The notes: generated by a model from the letters alone, not told the origin. Numbered from the stretch's first letter, positions 1 through 40,432 are shown. The stretch is 64,000 nt of DNA from Erpobdella octoculata (GCA_963978895.1 OZ022242.1:36151852-36215851); one strand, 5' to 3'. Translations and numbers: made by a program.

Positions 1-1003
1 ATTCCTTACAGAGATTCCGATTGCGTGTAACTTCATTTCTTATACGATTTTTTGCCTTTCGATAATTATTCGAGACGAAGCAATCAGCAGCACGGTTTGA
101 TTTTCTTTTAGACTCATCGTGACGAGTCTGGCTTTCCAGTAAGTTCTTTCTCAACTCTCTTCTCTTCGGGTGGTTTCCAACTGCGACATTCCTGCCACTG
201 TCGCTAGAGGGCGACATGGAATTGTAGACAGCTTCTGGAATGTTCTCGTCAGTAGTTGAAAGGTCTGCAAGAAGATCAACCGTTGAAGTCTCTTGAAAAT
301 CGCTCCTGTTTCTGGGTCTGGAACTGCTGGCAAAATAACTGTATTGTTAAATGAGAAATAAAAAATGAAGTTTTATAACAATAAATTGAACTTTTGCGTT
401 TAGTTTATTTTTTTTGCTGAATTAAGTATGAACACGATAATGATGAACATGGTATTTATATGAAAAGTCCTAATTTACTCAGAACAATCAAAACCGAAAA
501 TGTATGATTTTTTATATTAAATCAAGAAGTTTCAACTTTCTCCCCCCCCCCAATAAAGTCAACCAATTCCTCCTCGTTTTATTGCTTTAAATTACCGCCT
601 CGTATCAATTCAGCAATTAATTTTGTTCCAAACTACTTGTAGAAACGTTTCATTCGACTTTTTAACACGTCCTTGATGAATAATCACCACTTTAATATTG
701 CGATGAATTGCTGAAACAAACAAAAACTCCATTTTTTTCTCCCTAAGGTACTGGGAGTACAGCGGCCTTGAAGAGCGGGCCCACTTAAAAAGTCCAAAGC
801 AATTCCAGATAGGCTGATCCTATGCATTGCAGCCATACATCACAGGACGGACTACTGTTTACACTGGCCTTCAATTTAAATATTTTTACGGGCTTTTGGT
901 GCCTGGTGGATAAACACGGCAAGTCGGCATGGGCGTTCACGTCTGACTCACCTGCTGGTCACCCGGGGGAGACAGGAGCTGAACGCTGTGTCGTGGGAGA
1001 GAG
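1..1003 (-). CDS. Unknown Ser/Arg/Asn-rich protein, 3' part of a gene leaving the window (2 exons)
   Basis: Two minus-strand exons join in phase. Exon 1003-952 follows a long pyrimidine tract ending in ccatattccag and ends at CAG|GTGAGT. It leaves two bases, which pair with the single leading base of exon 333-1. That second exon is open to the window edge, about 110 codons without a stop. The peptide is polar: Ser/Arg-rich at the join, then an acidic stretch (STVDLLADLSTTDENIPEA), a Ser-Pro patch and a basic end (KNLLESQTRHDESKRKSN). No domain, membrane segment or catalytic motif is visible and I do not recognise the family. Upstream exons must exist at higher coordinates. A 60-codon ORF in another frame of the same DNA is a shadow. 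The exact acceptor of the second exon could be one CAG further in (phase unchanged). Confidence 0.5.
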
Positions 1004-1733
1004 CTGGAATATGGAGAGAGTAAAAAAAAAATTGAATTACTGCGTAAAAAAGTGGATTGCTTTCACTTTTTCAAGTTTATTGCGTTTTGTAATTTTTTCA
1101 TATAAAATTAGCGAAGACGAATATGTTAATCAATGAATTAAATTAAAAACAGATTACTTTAATTCCTGGAAATAGCCTAAAGTGGTCTGAACTTCATACG
1201 AACAAAAAAAAACATGATAAAAAATGGTACGAAAAATGCTTAATACCTCTGAGTATATCGAACGTGGTTATTGTCCACACCAGCGCCAGAAACAAGAGTT
1301 TTACATGCATCTTATCAATTTTATCAACAACATTCAGGACTATACTTCATAAATCACAGGAGATTTTTTCATGTATTCTTAAAATTAGAAGATGATTCAC
1401 ATAAACGGAATAAGTCTTTTAAGGTTGAAATGCCATTGCAGACTGTTCGAGTTTTAAGGTTTTTCTATCTACATAATTTCTAAAAAAGAGAATTTATACT
1501 AAAACAAAGAGGGTTTGTTGCGAGATATAAGAAACACTGGAAAGGTGAAAAGTTACACGTTTCTCACGCTACAATGCCCCCCACCCATCTTTCAGGTGTT
1601 CTTCTTGAGTGTCGAATGGAAACGTCTTTTCTCTTTTTTTACAAAAACACCTTGAGAGCACGCCATTTAACAACAACAAAAAAACCGCTATTTTTCGTTT
1701 ATTTTAGATTCACATTCATTAATAAGCGTATGG

Positions 1734-1914
1734 AGTGGCGTAGCTAGGATGTTTTTTCAAAATTAGCTGATGACCGGAGAGAGGGAGTTATAGGTACTTT
1801 TCAAAAAAAAAAAATTCAAAACCTTATACACTTTTGCCGCTGTTGATATTACGCCCCCCTTTGGCAGCACCTATCCACCGGCGACCGGGGCGGCTGCCCC
1901 CTCGCTACGCCACT
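1734..1914. mobile_element. MITE-like element with GGCGTAGC terminal inverted repeats (copy 1)
   Basis: The ends AGTGGCGTAGC and GCTACGCCACT are a perfect 11-bp inverted repeat around about 180 bp of non-coding DNA. Related ends and a shared internal motif (TGATGACCGG) occur at 19776-19970, related ends at 38069-38184, and a single end at 62151. The element is too short to code for a transposase. No clear target-site duplication was established. Confidence 0.55.
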
Positions 1915-1957
1915 GAGCGCACGACGCAATAGTAGAAATTGAAAAATTAAACAAAAC

Positions 1958-2012
1958 CTGAACTCGATTTGTTAGACAATTCTCTTTAAGAATTTGATCG
2001 CTGCTGGTTGAG
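1958..2012 (-). CDS. Candidate 55-bp internal exon of the left-edge minus-strand gene
   Basis: A good acceptor (tgttgcatgtttcctaccag) and a donor (CAG|GTTTTG) bracket 55 bases with a single open frame, STSSDQILKENCLTNRVQ, entering in phase 2 and leaving in phase 0. The next downstream exon (1003-952) needs phase 1, so a further exon would have to lie between them. Only splice-site quality and the open frame support this. Confidence 0.25.
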
Positions 2013-2601
2013 CTGGTAGGAAACATGCAACAATTCAGGAAAACTAATTTGATTATAGTTATGGAAAAAGCCATCTATCGGCTCAATTCAAGTTTTTCTG
2101 TCTACCTCTAAAACAATATTTTTACGGATTTTCTTTCTTCAAATCAAACATTAAATATCGAATATATTCAATGCAGCAAATAATTAGTATTAGAAATGAT
2201 CGCCTCATCAAAAATTATCGTTCCTGCAGATTCGTATAAGACGTATAAAACAAAAATATGCTTATTTCGTGTGATGTGATTCGTGGTCTAGCAATATAGG
2301 TACCTATATAAGTATATAGCTACCTACATAGGTACAATCTTTGACTTGCTTGAGAAAATAACGACTTTCTTAAATAGTTTTTGGCGTTTTTAATTCACTC
2401 GTGTTTATAAACAAAACAATTAATTTTTTTTTATTTAAAACCCATTTACTCAAAGCTATGGAAATATTTAAGCTTAAAAACTTTGCGATACAATTCAACA
2501 AAAAAGCGTAAGTTGAAATGACTTAGTTTTCTTAAACATTCTTTACTCGAAGAGAAGAACCACATTTAATAAGAAAAATTCACGCTTAAAAAATTTTACA
2601 G

Positions 2602-5600
2602 TAAAAAAACTAAAAACAAAGAGAAAGCCTCACTGGATCCTCTGGAGCAGATGTCGGCAGTGGAGATGGGGACCTTCTGCCCCGGTCAGAAGCTAGCTCC
2701 GTTTCATACCTGCGTACAGGTTGGCAAGCTGAACATAATTGGTAAGTTAGTTAGTGCGGGCTATTAGAAAAACGTGTACGATTTTTAACATTTTGAATGT
2801 AATTAAAAAACATTATGTGATTCAACAAGTCATTTTGTCGTTGTGATCAGTAATTTCACTGTTCCAAGTCCTAAGAGTTTATTATACAATTTTTTTATAA
2901 TTTATATTTTTGAGTCATATATATACAATGAATGTATAAAAATGAAACAAAATTATATCATACTATAACATTTTAATAGTAGCCAAGTCCAAATGTTTTT
3001 GGTTTGCTTTTCATAGCCTAAACCGTTTTAAAAAAAAGTTCAGAGTTCAGATACTTTTATCAAAATGGCTTAAAAATTGAGAGTTGAATTACCGTTTTAG
3101 CGAGAATTATCCAGGAAGATCCACTACTGATGGAATTAAAGACTCAAGATAGTGATCAGCTGACTGGTCTTCTTCTATCTGTTCTGAGCGACAAATTTGA
3201 AATCTTCAAATGCCTAGTGCAGAGCGGAGCGTCACTAGAAGCATTGGATGCCAAAGGTCAGAGCGTTCTCGATCTCTGTCTTGATCACAAGCGCTGGCAG
3301 ATGTTGAAGTACCTGGCCTTAGAAAGTTCCGACAAGATAGGCTTGTGGAATCACTTGGACAAACAGTTGAGATCTGATTTTGAAAACGAGCTACTTCAAG
3401 GATTTGAGTGGTTGAATAGGATGATCAGGCATGATCTTCTTGTAAGCCCTACAGTACCTGATGATAATAAACAGGATAAAAGAAATGAATCCGAGCATGC
3501 GAACGTCTTGTTGAGTTCAAGTTCAAATTTATTTCAAAGCGGATTCATGCTGGAAGACGAAGAGCAACGCAAACCAGCAATCTCGGAAGAGCAAACCTTG
3601 AATTCAGATAAAGAGGTATGAACGTTTCTCAAATTATACTTCAAATTAACTGAAATTTATTTATTGAATTAATTAATTAATTAATTAATTAAACCAAAAC
3701 AATCAAACGCAGAACGACGATTCAGTAGAACAGATCCGACTAAAAGTGGTGGAGAAGAAAATAACCAGATCGATAATCAGTGGAATGAAGAAGACTGCTC
3801 CTCCCCTGACCGACGCAGCAATATACGACCTCCTGTCGACCCTCATGCCCCTGGTCTCAAACCTGAAAAGAGCCAGAGAACAGGTGATCAACTGCGGAAT
3901 TGTTGTGGAAATGTCGAAGCTTCTCAATAGATTCGACAGTCCAGAGAAGCAAAGTGAAAGCGTGCAGCAGTGTAAACTGGAGAGAAAAGATCCAGTTTGT
4001 CAATGCCTTCGAAATAAAATGTTCTTGCTCAGTGCTGAACTTCTTATATGTCTTTCGCAAGAAAGCATTCTGGTCGATGAAGTTGCCAAGTCTAAATTGA
4101 TCTGCTCTATAGTGAAAACTATCGAACATCATTTGGTATGATTGCAAGTATTTAGCCTTTAGATCTGCTTAGAACTATTTCTAAAGAGTGGATATATTAT
4201 ATCCACATTGTTTCTACTACTTCTAGAATACTGTTTCTATAATGATATGTTACAGTTTTGCACATTACTGTTTCTGTATTTGTGCATTATAAAACAAACA
4301 AAATATAATATGGATAGTTAAATAGTGTTTTTAAAATCATTAATAGATGTCTTCGGGCCATACAGAAACAGTAAACAAGCTGATAGAAGCTCTTGGCGAC
4401 ATCTGCGATTCAAAACCAGTTCTGCAGAATCAATTTGCAGAAGTCAAAGGCAACTTTATTGTTCTCTCGAAACTTCTAGAACAAATTGACGAATCCCGTC
4501 GTGAACAGCTCTCGTGTGTCTCCAAAGCCATTCGTCAACTCTCTACGGGTACCACGGTCAACCAGAATACATTCGTCGACTGTAACGTTGCCCACATGTT
4601 GACCAAACTTATGAAAGTATTTTAAAAATAAATTATTTATAATTTAAAATTTTTAAATTAAAAGTATATTATTTAGAATTCGAAATAAAATACACGGACG
4701 AATCAAATTCAGACAAATTCTATCGAAGTCCAAACAAACGCCATAGAGGCTCTGTACAGCCTGCTCGATGGTAACCTGAACACTCAGTTGATCTACTTCG
4801 ATTCCGGCCTTGTCAGGGATCTGATAAAAAACACGACGCACATATCAAACGTAGTGCTGAGAGAGAAGACCATCTCTGTTCTGTGGCTGGTCGCAGAGTC
4901 AGGTACCGACAATCAAAGGCAGGTGGCAGAGCAGATCGGAGGGGGGACATTTACGAATTATTTCTACCATCACTCTCGCGTCCTCGATCTCTTCATCGCC
5001 AAGGCCATACAATGTCTGGCTCGCCTTCCATACACTGAGGCTTTGACGAAAGAGCATAAACTTTATGCTCTTCAAGGTTACATATTTGTAATTATGTTTT
5101 ATTTATAACGATTTCATTTTTATTATATGATGATTAGTTTAATAGGCTTTTATTGCGTAATTTTTGCAGGATTTTTGAAGATTTTGCAATCCGAAAACTT
5201 GGAAGCCATCTACGTCGAATCTCTTCAAGCAATCGGCTGTCTGTTACTGGGCGTAGGAAATCTGCCGAAAAAGCATCTCCAACATCAAATGGTTGAGCTC
5301 TTTGGTCACGAAGTCGTGCTCAGAATCATAAAGAACAAGGGGAAATCTAAAAATCTTCGACTGAATGCTGCCAGAGTAGTAACAAAGCTTGTCGTCGGTA
5401 AACACAGTATACATCTGCTGTACATTTTAATAGCTGCATAAACTATCCAAGAAAAGATTTTTTTTAATTTCTTAAATCGATTCTTTCGATTTATTTCAGG
5501 AAACAAAGAAATAATGTTGACATTAATATCTACCGAGCTTCCGTACATCGTTAGATTTCTTCACAAAGAACTCAGAGAGCTTTCCAGCGGTTCAGACATG

Positions 5601-7975
5601 CGCTCCCTGGCTGGTGCATGCCTGGCCGATCTCTTCTATAAGAACAAAGACATTGCCAAGAAACTTCAGATGAAACTGCCAGAAGATCCGTGCCGTTCTA
5701 AAACGTCAAAGCTCTGGAGTAGAAACCAGACTTCTGAATGTCGTATGAACTTTCAGTTTTCAGATTTCTCTGATCTCTTAGACTCGAAGGATTTGCTGAT
5801 CAGAGCCAGTTCCGCATTTCAGGTTTCAATTTCAAATAATTATTTTGTTTTATTTTATTTTATTTTAAAACGTTACTGAAATACATTAAAAGCTCAGAGT
5901 AAAAACTTACCGTAGATTTAGATTCAAGCATTATAAGAAGCATAGTAATTTTAAAATGTCATCTAGTAAGATAATAACGCCTTAAATCATCCCAAGTTGC
6001 ACCTCCTACAAAACTTTTATGTGGGGCTGGTCTTTCTCACATCACCACACAAAATTGGTATTGTTTTATACCACAACCAGCTACAAACAATACTAACAAA
6101 TGACTAATTAATTATTTCTAATATTATGGTTAAAACTCTGTGATGATGAAGTCGATCTGTCATATTTTTTGGTTAAGATAAGAACCAAACAAAACTCATC
6201 CTGATCGATATAGACCCCGTATACAAACTTACCTGTCTTGGAAAATTGCCAATGCTCATCCTCAATCTATTATTCACGATCAGTAATCATAGAATCATAA
6301 AAATGTGTCTCATAAAAATTTCAAGTTTCCTAGCGGCTGTTTTTTTCCTCTTTTTTTGGTTAAATTTCTTAACCGCATAACAACGGGTACACTTCTTGGA
6401 AATGAAAAAAAAATTAGGAATAAAGCTTAACTCAACATTGAATTATTTACGATTTTATACTAAAACATTCCCTAAAAAATGCTACGAATGCAGGAAATTT
6501 TAAAACATTGGTTCAGAAATGAAGCAGTTAGTAGCTCAGAATTTTACTTTTAAAGATGTTTATATTAACTAACAGTGTGAATCTCTGCCAACCCATAGAC
6601 CATACAATGTTAAAAACACTCAAAAAATTCCAAACATTCGTTACCAGGTAGTCGTCCTAGCGGACGTTCTAAGCGATCAACAGCCAGCATTTTCTTCAGC
6701 AGCAGGCATTCAGATCTTGTCAGATATCCTGGCGCTGCTCAGCAAAGGGCCAACGCCGTCGAAAAATGACAAACCTCCAAGAAGTAGCTCGTCTTCAAAA
6801 ACACTTTCTTCTTATTCAGTTCATCAGAGCACTCTTCTCGATCATCATCATCATCTCGACCGCGATTTTGTCATAGCCCAAGTGCTGGATTTGGTTGCTT
6901 GTCTCTCGCACATGAGTTCAGGTTGATTAAATGTTCAGTTTCCGTTTCAAACTTTTTGAGTGAAACTTCAAACTTCTTAACAACGATCCTTAAAACTTAT
7001 AAAGTTTTAGGTAAGTATAACGAAGCCAAGAGACCAACCAAATATTTAAAACCCCCCAAGATCAAAATTCTCATAAATGCTGTACAACACCCATGAAATA
7101 GCTAAACTCCGCCTCGCTAATTGCGAGCTAGTCCCAAGCCTGGATAAAGGAGGAGGGACAGTTAAAAGGATCAAACTTTGATCCACGACATGAAGTACTT
7201 ATGTGCTTCCTACTCAGCCAATTCAGCCTTTACCTCTACAGACCGAAACCTGAGTCTAAATTACTCTAGATAACGGAACTCCTTAGTATTTGCTTAAAAT
7301 TAAATTTAAATTTTACCGCAAACAACTCTACTTTAATGTACCAACAAATCTCACATATCCATATTATGTTCATTGAAATTCAAGTTTTCAATTGCAAAGG
7401 GGTGAGAAAGTTTTCAAGTCTAATATATCCATAATTCTGTAAAGTGTAACCAGCTCCTATGTAATTAAATCCTAAATTACAGCCGAATCGAATAATCGAT
7501 AATTGAATATTTCTTAATTTCTTCACAGGTATCCCGGAAGCTTTCATATCCCCTGAAACGATCGATCTCTTATTTGCATTCTTCGGTTTCAAAACGGAAA
7601 TCGTGAGAGCCACCGCTTCGATTGCTCTCGGCAACTTTTCCTTCTATCCTTCCGGGAGAAGACTCATTTTCAACAAGTATTTCAAATTCATTTATAATTT
7701 AAAATTGAATTATTATTGATTTTAAATGAAAAAAAATGAAGAAACGTTTTTTATTGTATTTTGTTTCAATCGCTAGATGTCTCATTTAATGACTTTAAGG
7801 AAATCATTCAAGTTTAAGAAATTCTGGTATTTTTCCTTTTACTTCTAGATGTCGCATGAATCGTTCATCAATGTCAATCTTGAAGGCCTACAAACAGTCA
7901 GCCGTGTGTGATATATCAGAACACTTGCTCGAAGATTGGAAGCACTTTCAGAAACTAAGCGCAAGGATCAAATGA
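2602..7975 (+). CDS. ANKAR-like: Ankyrin and armadillo repeat protein, ANKAR-like (10 exons, N-terminus not found)
   Basis: Ten exons join with consistent phases: 2602-2741, 3101-3615, 3713-4135, 4347-4616, 4713-5076, 5170-5397, 5500-5822, 6648-6921, 7529-7676, 7849-7975 (stop). Together they code about 936 residues. The first two exons hold ankyrin-type helices (for example LAPFHTCVQVGKLN and FKCLVQSGASLEALDAKGQS). The later exons are leucine/alanine-rich helical repeats of armadillo type (for example TVNKLIEALGDICDSKP and SSAAGIQILSDILALL). The order, ankyrin first and armadillo after, together with the C-terminal run around RRLIFNKCRMN, fits vertebrate ANKAR (about 1,430 residues), so the N-terminal third is missing here. 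The first exon enters in phase 2, so an upstream exon is expected; otherwise the ATG at 2651 is the start. The 6648 exon carries a poly-Ser and His-rich insert. Family assignment is by recognition of repeat order, not by search. Confidence 0.7.
5823..6647 (+). other. 825-bp intron of the ANKAR-like gene
   Basis: AT-rich intron between two phase-0 splice sites (GCATTTCAG|GTTTCA and ttaccag|GTAGTC). No coding frame or mobile element was recognised in it. Confidence 0.6.
7096..7285 (+). mobile_element. SINE 3' fragment in an ANKAR-like intron
   Basis: The stretch reads ctccgcctcgc..agtcccaagcctggataaaggaggaggga..gatccacgac..gaagtactt. It is shared with 25396-25560, 31064-31235 and the 3' half of the tRNA-headed SINE at 54766-55225. 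It lies in the intron between the 6648-6921 and 7529-7676 exons. Confidence 0.6.
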
Positions 7976-8173
7976 ATGGTTTCATTCATCCTTATATGTA
8001 CACGAAAAAAGAAGATCGAAAAAACAAACAATTTGCAGTTAAAACGATTAACGCAATACAGTACCACGTAAAATTAAACGGACGGTCAGTCATATTGAAG
8101 AGCTGAAGAAACTACGATCTTCAAGGATATATAAAAAATTAAAAAATAATACAAAAAAATAATACAAAAAAAT

Positions 8174-8179
8174 AATAAA
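8174..8179 (+). terminator. Candidate polyadenylation signal of the ANKAR-like gene
   Basis: AATAAA about 200 bp downstream of the stop codon, in an A-rich stretch. The site is plausible only by position and sequence. Confidence 0.35.
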
Positions 8180-8528
8180 TGAAAGCAACAGAATCGGATT
8201 TAATAAGGCTCTCTCTCATGTGAAGGCCAACGTAATGTCTGGCATTGTAAAGAAACAATTTGCAATATATTTGAATCAGTCACAATGCAGTGACCATAAA
8301 AACCCCATCACTAGTAATAATAATTAATACATATATAACAATTATAATTTATAACAATTATAAATATTAACAAAAAAATAATTAAAAAAACTGGAAATAA
8401 GATAAATTATCTTTGATTGAAAAATTAAAAAAAAAAGATTTTTTAAAAAAATCAGAAAGATGAGGCAGATTGCATAAGAAGGCTCGACAGACTGATTGTA
8501 AAATCAATCAAATAAGTCATTCAATCAA

Positions 8529-34714
<26,186 letters not shown>

Positions 34715-35195
34715 CTGTCGGAGTAAACATTCAAAACAGTTGACGCCTCGGAAAACTGGCTCAAGCCAAACATTTTTTCAGAGGTATATGTGCAGGCATA
34801 ATAATAAGTACGCTCAAAAATGTTAATACTGCATACAATAGAAACTGTTCAAGTGCGTTAGTATATATCATTATTATTATTATTGCTGTTATTATTGTTA
34901 TTGAATAGAAAAAAAAACCAAAGGCAGATTTAAAAAATCGAAAATCCCGCCTAATGACGGCTGTTGAAAAATGCAAGTATTTGAAAAGCTCAGTTGAACA
35001 CGACATGCTGCTGTGTGTGTTTGGTTTGTACGTTTTTCGTGCAAAAGTGTATTTGTTATTGTAGTTGCAGTGTTCGTGGTTGGTGTCAAGCCAATAGCAT
35101 GCACAGGGTAAAAGCATTGGGAAAAAAATTCGTCGGTGCAATAATAATGTATGTACGGGTGGATGGATACAACAGGAAGCTGGACGGAGTAGTGA

Positions 35196-35197
35196 GC

Positions 35198-35236
<39 letters not shown>

Positions 35237-35253
35237 TGTGTGTGTGTGTATGT
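35196..35253. repeat. (GT)n microsatellite
   Basis: GT run interrupted by GTAT, about 55 bp. Confidence 0.95.
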
Positions 35254-35404
35254 GTATTCGATGTACGTTCAGGCCGTGCTTTCTTTCCGAGCCTGGTGGC
35301 TGGATGTTATAGCACGACATCTGCATGTAAATATATCGACTTTTTCTAAATCAACCGGTGAGCATCATGGATACAAATAAATAAATGAATCAATGAGTCC
35401 ACGT

Positions 35405-35500
35405 GGGGGTGTATGAAGGGGGTATGGAGGGCGTATGGAGAGGGTATGGAGGGCGTATGGAGAGGGTATGGAGGGCGTATGGAGAGGGTATGGAGGGGTA
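35405..35500. repeat. 22-bp minisatellite (GGAGGGCGTATGGAGAGGGTAT)
   Basis: About four copies of a purine-rich 22-bp unit. Confidence 0.85.
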
Positions 35501-37265
35501 GGGACCGAGTGGAAGGGCTGGAGTTGAGTTGGACGTGTCCTTTTTATCTCCTGAATGAAATGTAAGTTTGAATGGAAAAAAATCATGTGATAACTTGAAC
35601 CACATTTTATTTAATCATTAATCATTTATTAATTGTTATCTTTTAAAAGATACGTTTGTAATAGCATCTGGTTTGTCAAATACAGTGATTCCAGGGCCGG
35701 GTTTGAATAAACAAATTCGCACATTTTGAACTTCAGCTTGTGGTAGAATCAATCCGCCAAAAATTGGCCATTAGTGGGAGACATTCGCAAAGGGCACTAC
35801 TGTATAATGCGACACAAAATCAAGAATCGCACAATCCTGGCCGAAAACTCGAATTACCATATAAAATGGCAGCCAGCAAGCGAGTAAAACACGAGAACAA
35901 AAAACTGATCTCTCTACCCATCTACGAGGAAACCATTTGAATCGACAAGGTTTGAATTACAGCGAGCGAGCGGTCTCGTGTGACAGTTGAGTGTTTGTCA
36001 GACGCTTTAAATGTGTTTTAATTCAAGGAGCATATATTGCGTTTAAAAATGCGTTATTTCATAGCTTCTTCTCCGGAGGAGAGCTCGTTATTTAATCCCA
36101 CGTGGGAAAGTAAGTCTAATGTAAAATCCGTTTGTAAAGAACAAAGGTTACATTGTGTAAAGACTGCTAGCAAATGTTTGCTAATGAGATAGAGTTGTCC
36201 CACAATAATTATATTTTTTAAGCTTTAATTTATAATTTAAGCGCTTTAAAAGACACCCACGGAGCTGTAGCTCTCAGTTGTGGCTTGAAATGTTTCAAAA
36301 GCTCCTTATTTCATTTACCCCATACAAAAGAAGCTGATCGCTAACCATTTTGCGTTAAATTTTGCAACTGGAGCTTTGAAATGTGAACTGACTAAATGCT
36401 TTTCTCCACAAATCCGTAACATGAAAAACCACTCAGGATGGCCACTTCGTCTAAACGCTTACGTAGGACCCCTCAAGATATCGGTTCTTATTCAAACGTA
36501 AGTAGATATTGTGATCTCTCAGACTAAACCAAACAATTTAGTTTCATATTTCACAAGACCAGAGGATCATGTGTAGCCAGATCAGAACATTATTAGCCTA
36601 AGGTTTTTGCTGGCAAATTTCTCCTAACTAAATATGAATGGATCTACGAATAGCCTTAAATTTTTGCTCGAAAATTTCTCATAACTAAAGAACTATGGAT
36701 AGACTGGATGACAGAAACAGGACATTCTTTCCAACCAAGAACGAAACTGACGCAGAAGATGAGGGACACCTTATACAGCAAGGAATAAAAAAAATTACAT
36801 TTTATTAATACATTTTTTAAACAAGCAAAATTTTTGTGTGGCTTAAAAAAGGCTTTCGTCATTTGTCCAGTAAAAAATTTAATGAAAGAACTTTTTACTA
36901 CTTTTTAGGCACATATGATGAAAAAAATTTAGTTCAACTGAACTAACCATGTAATTATGCTCATATGTTAGTTGAAATAGCATTAAAATCAAAAAAGATA
37001 ATTTATTCTTTTGTTTATAATTATGTTCTATAGATTTATGTATATAATATATCTTATATAATATATATGTATAAAGAATATAGTCTGATTAACTTATCAA
37101 TTATGATGTACGCGGGTGAGGGATGCAGATGAGGTAGTCAATTTTGAAACGTGCGTGCGTACGTGTGTGTGTTTGTGTGTGTGTGTTTGTGTGTGTGTGC
37201 TTTGAATAAAGTCTTTGTGGTGATTCATCATTAAATGATCATGTTGATCGTTCCATGAAAGCCTA

Positions 37266-37435
37266 AATGGATGAACAGGTGTATGGATGGACGGACGGAT
37301 GTATGGACAGACGGATGGATGGATGGATGGATGGACGGACGGATGTATGGACAGACGGATGGATGAATGGATGGATGGATGGATGGATGGATGGATGGAT
37401 GGATGGATGGATGGATGGATGGATGGATGGACTAC
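37266..37435. repeat. (GATG)n/(GACG)n tetranucleotide array
   Basis: About 170 bp of GGAT with GACG variants. It gives spurious repetitive ORFs on both strands. Confidence 0.95.
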
Positions 37436-37766
37436 GGAAAAATAGAAATACGGATGGACGGTATCGACGGATGAACGGACGGACGAACGGATAAAGTGAT
37501 GGATTAGATGGATAGATATACATTGATGTATACTGAGAAAAAAACCCACTTTATGGCCTCAGTTTTTGAAGCCGCCACCAACGGGATGCGATCAATAAAT
37601 GTGGAGAGAATGAGAGGAGGAATAAAAAATATAATAAACAATAATATAATAAAGAAAAAGAAGTTATTGAAGAATTTTGCTGATGATATAAACTGCAACG
37701 AGTGTAGAAGATGTGATGATGAAAATAATAATAATACTGTTATTATTAACATAAGATATCAATATA

Positions 37767-37882
<116 letters not shown>

Positions 37883-38068
37883 ATATGCTAAAATATAAGA
37901 TTGCAAAACTGATGTGAATAGAATTGGACCGACTCAGTGGGTCTTTTGTTAACGATCATCTATGGATGTATGCATGCCAAAAAAATTATGTGTGTAAAAG
38001 TATGTATGAATAATATGTATATAAGTGTATGTATGTATACAAGTATATGTTTTAATGAGTACATTAGA

Positions 38069-38184
38069 GCATAGGCGTAGGGCAGGAGGTTTTTTATTGA
38101 AAATTGGATTAATGGATTTGAATTCTTTTCGGGCAGATGCCAGCCTTGTCCCCACCCACCGCATAAACTTCCCCCACGCCTATG
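38069..38184. mobile_element. MITE-like element with GCATAGGCGTAGGG ends (copy 3)
   Basis: GCATAGGCGT at the left and ACGCCTATGC at the right are a perfect 10-bp inverted repeat. The GGCGTAG core of the ends is shared with copies at 1734 and 19776. The interior has no coding frame. Confidence 0.5.
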
Positions 38185-40159
38185 CATTAGAGTAAAATAT
38201 ATATGCATTGCATAGTAAATATGTATGCATACAAACGGCTATTTGCGTCACTAGTTTATTTATACGCTCAGCTGATAAATATAAGCGATAAACTCTGAGT
38301 GGTAATACCAGAAGATAACAGGAATCGAATCTATGCGAAAGTACAACGATGACGTGGACGATAACCACTCGGCTTTTTTAAAAAGTGATATTTTTAAACG
38401 TTGAAAACAAAACACAGAGAATAACGCAATGAAAAATGAATGAAATGTATTAGCTTGGAGGCGATCAGGGAAGATCCGCGGGCTCCCCATGGGAGTCGAT
38501 GAAGGGGGCTGTAAAAAACAATGGTTTATGGTTTGATAAAATATATAGTTGGGAACCTCTGGTTAATTTTCCGAGGGGACAATAAAAAGAATGGGTGATT
38601 TGGTTCTCCATTGACCCTCCTTCCCCTAGTGCCTCCCTGAACTAGTAGCGTAAAAGCTAGCTAGCGCAAGTGCAAATTTTTTTTCTTCAATCAGGTTGAA
38701 ATCAAATACACGCAGATGCGTTTCTGAACGTTTAAGATTTCAAGTTGTTTCAAATCACTCGAACTGAGCAAGATTTGTGTTAATAAGAAGAAAAACATGA
38801 ATAAATTAGTAAATTTAAAACATCGACGAATCAGTAAGAAGAAACGATGTCTATGTAAATAGTAAACAGACAACTGTTAGAAATGAATGACATGCTCAAT
38901 CATCGCAGAAAGCTACACCGATTGGGATACATTTGAATATTCATATGTGAGTAATAATGTTAAAAATACTTATTTACAGGTTCACATTCATTCATTGATG
39001 AATTCATTCATTTATTTAATTAATTAATTATTAGAGTGTTAGTTGAACCGAATTTCAATGTGTTTACTTCTCTCCTGAATAGCGACCATCTCTGGAGAAA
39101 GTTTCCAATGGCAATCAGAGGCTTTTTGGAAAACATTTTTAGCGCACTGAAACAATACAATTTACGAGGTTTTCAACAAAAAAAAAACAATCTCTGTGAC
39201 TAGCATGATAGAAAATATAAACAAAGTCTTGAATTTCAAAACGAATACATCACCTGGATTACCTATGACCTGTAAGGATAAAGTCAAACTTACAAGCCAG
39301 TAGTAGTAGGTGCACACAACTTACAAATAATTTCAGCCCAACGAAAATATAAACAAACACGAACACAGCAGTCTCAAAAAATCTAAGATATCTCCACAAA
39401 CCATGTGGTTGAACAAACAACAAAAAATTCTCCGCATTTCATTCAACAGAGCTTCTTAAGGTAGCATGAATGAACAGATTGTGAGTTTATTAAAAGAAAG
39501 CATTTTATGTAGATAAAAATGCGGCCCCCCTTTAAGACTTTCTCGTCCAATCAACTTGGTGGAACAGTGGTCCAGATGATGATGACGACGACGACGATGA
39601 TGATTAAGATGATGATAATGATATGATATGTATTCAAATACTATGCCAAGTGAATCTTTTTACACAGAAAGCTGAACAATGCTACTTAGTACGATTTCAA
39701 TGCTTGAACGAATGAATGAATGCACTTGTGAATATAATACGAATGAATGAATGAATGAACGAAGATTGCACTAACGAACACTGCGCCACTGGTGAAGAAA
39801 AATTTCCTTTTTCGCAAAAATGTTCCAAAAGGTTGAACTCAAATAATCAATGTTGGAGCATCAGTTCGTCATAAAATCCCGAATCGAACCGATTTGCTAT
39901 AATACCATAAGCAGTACCAAGAATTCTGGGAATAAGTTTACAATAAACCGAGAAATCTTAATCTGAAAAATAAAACGCTTTCAACTCTTCAAATCCTCTT
40001 ACAAATTTAGTCATCAAACTTTTGAACAAAGAAGAAATAAAAAAAAATTACAGGCCGACGCAACTTTTAGCACGAACTTCTTTGACTGGCGACAACTCAA
40101 TTCGGCTTATATAGATGCGCTGAGAACTTTTGATGAGCTACGCATATTGCATATGCATA

Positions 40160-40432
<273 letters not shown>

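Larger units (their letters stand above)
1015..2600. other. Gap without a firm gene (intron/intergenic)
   Basis: Apart from the MITE-like element and the candidate 55-bp exon, this AT-rich stretch has only short unsupported ORFs and homopolymer runs. It separates the left-edge minus-strand gene from the plus-strand ankyrin/armadillo gene. The missing N-terminal exons of either gene could lie here, but I could not identify them. Confidence 0.4.
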
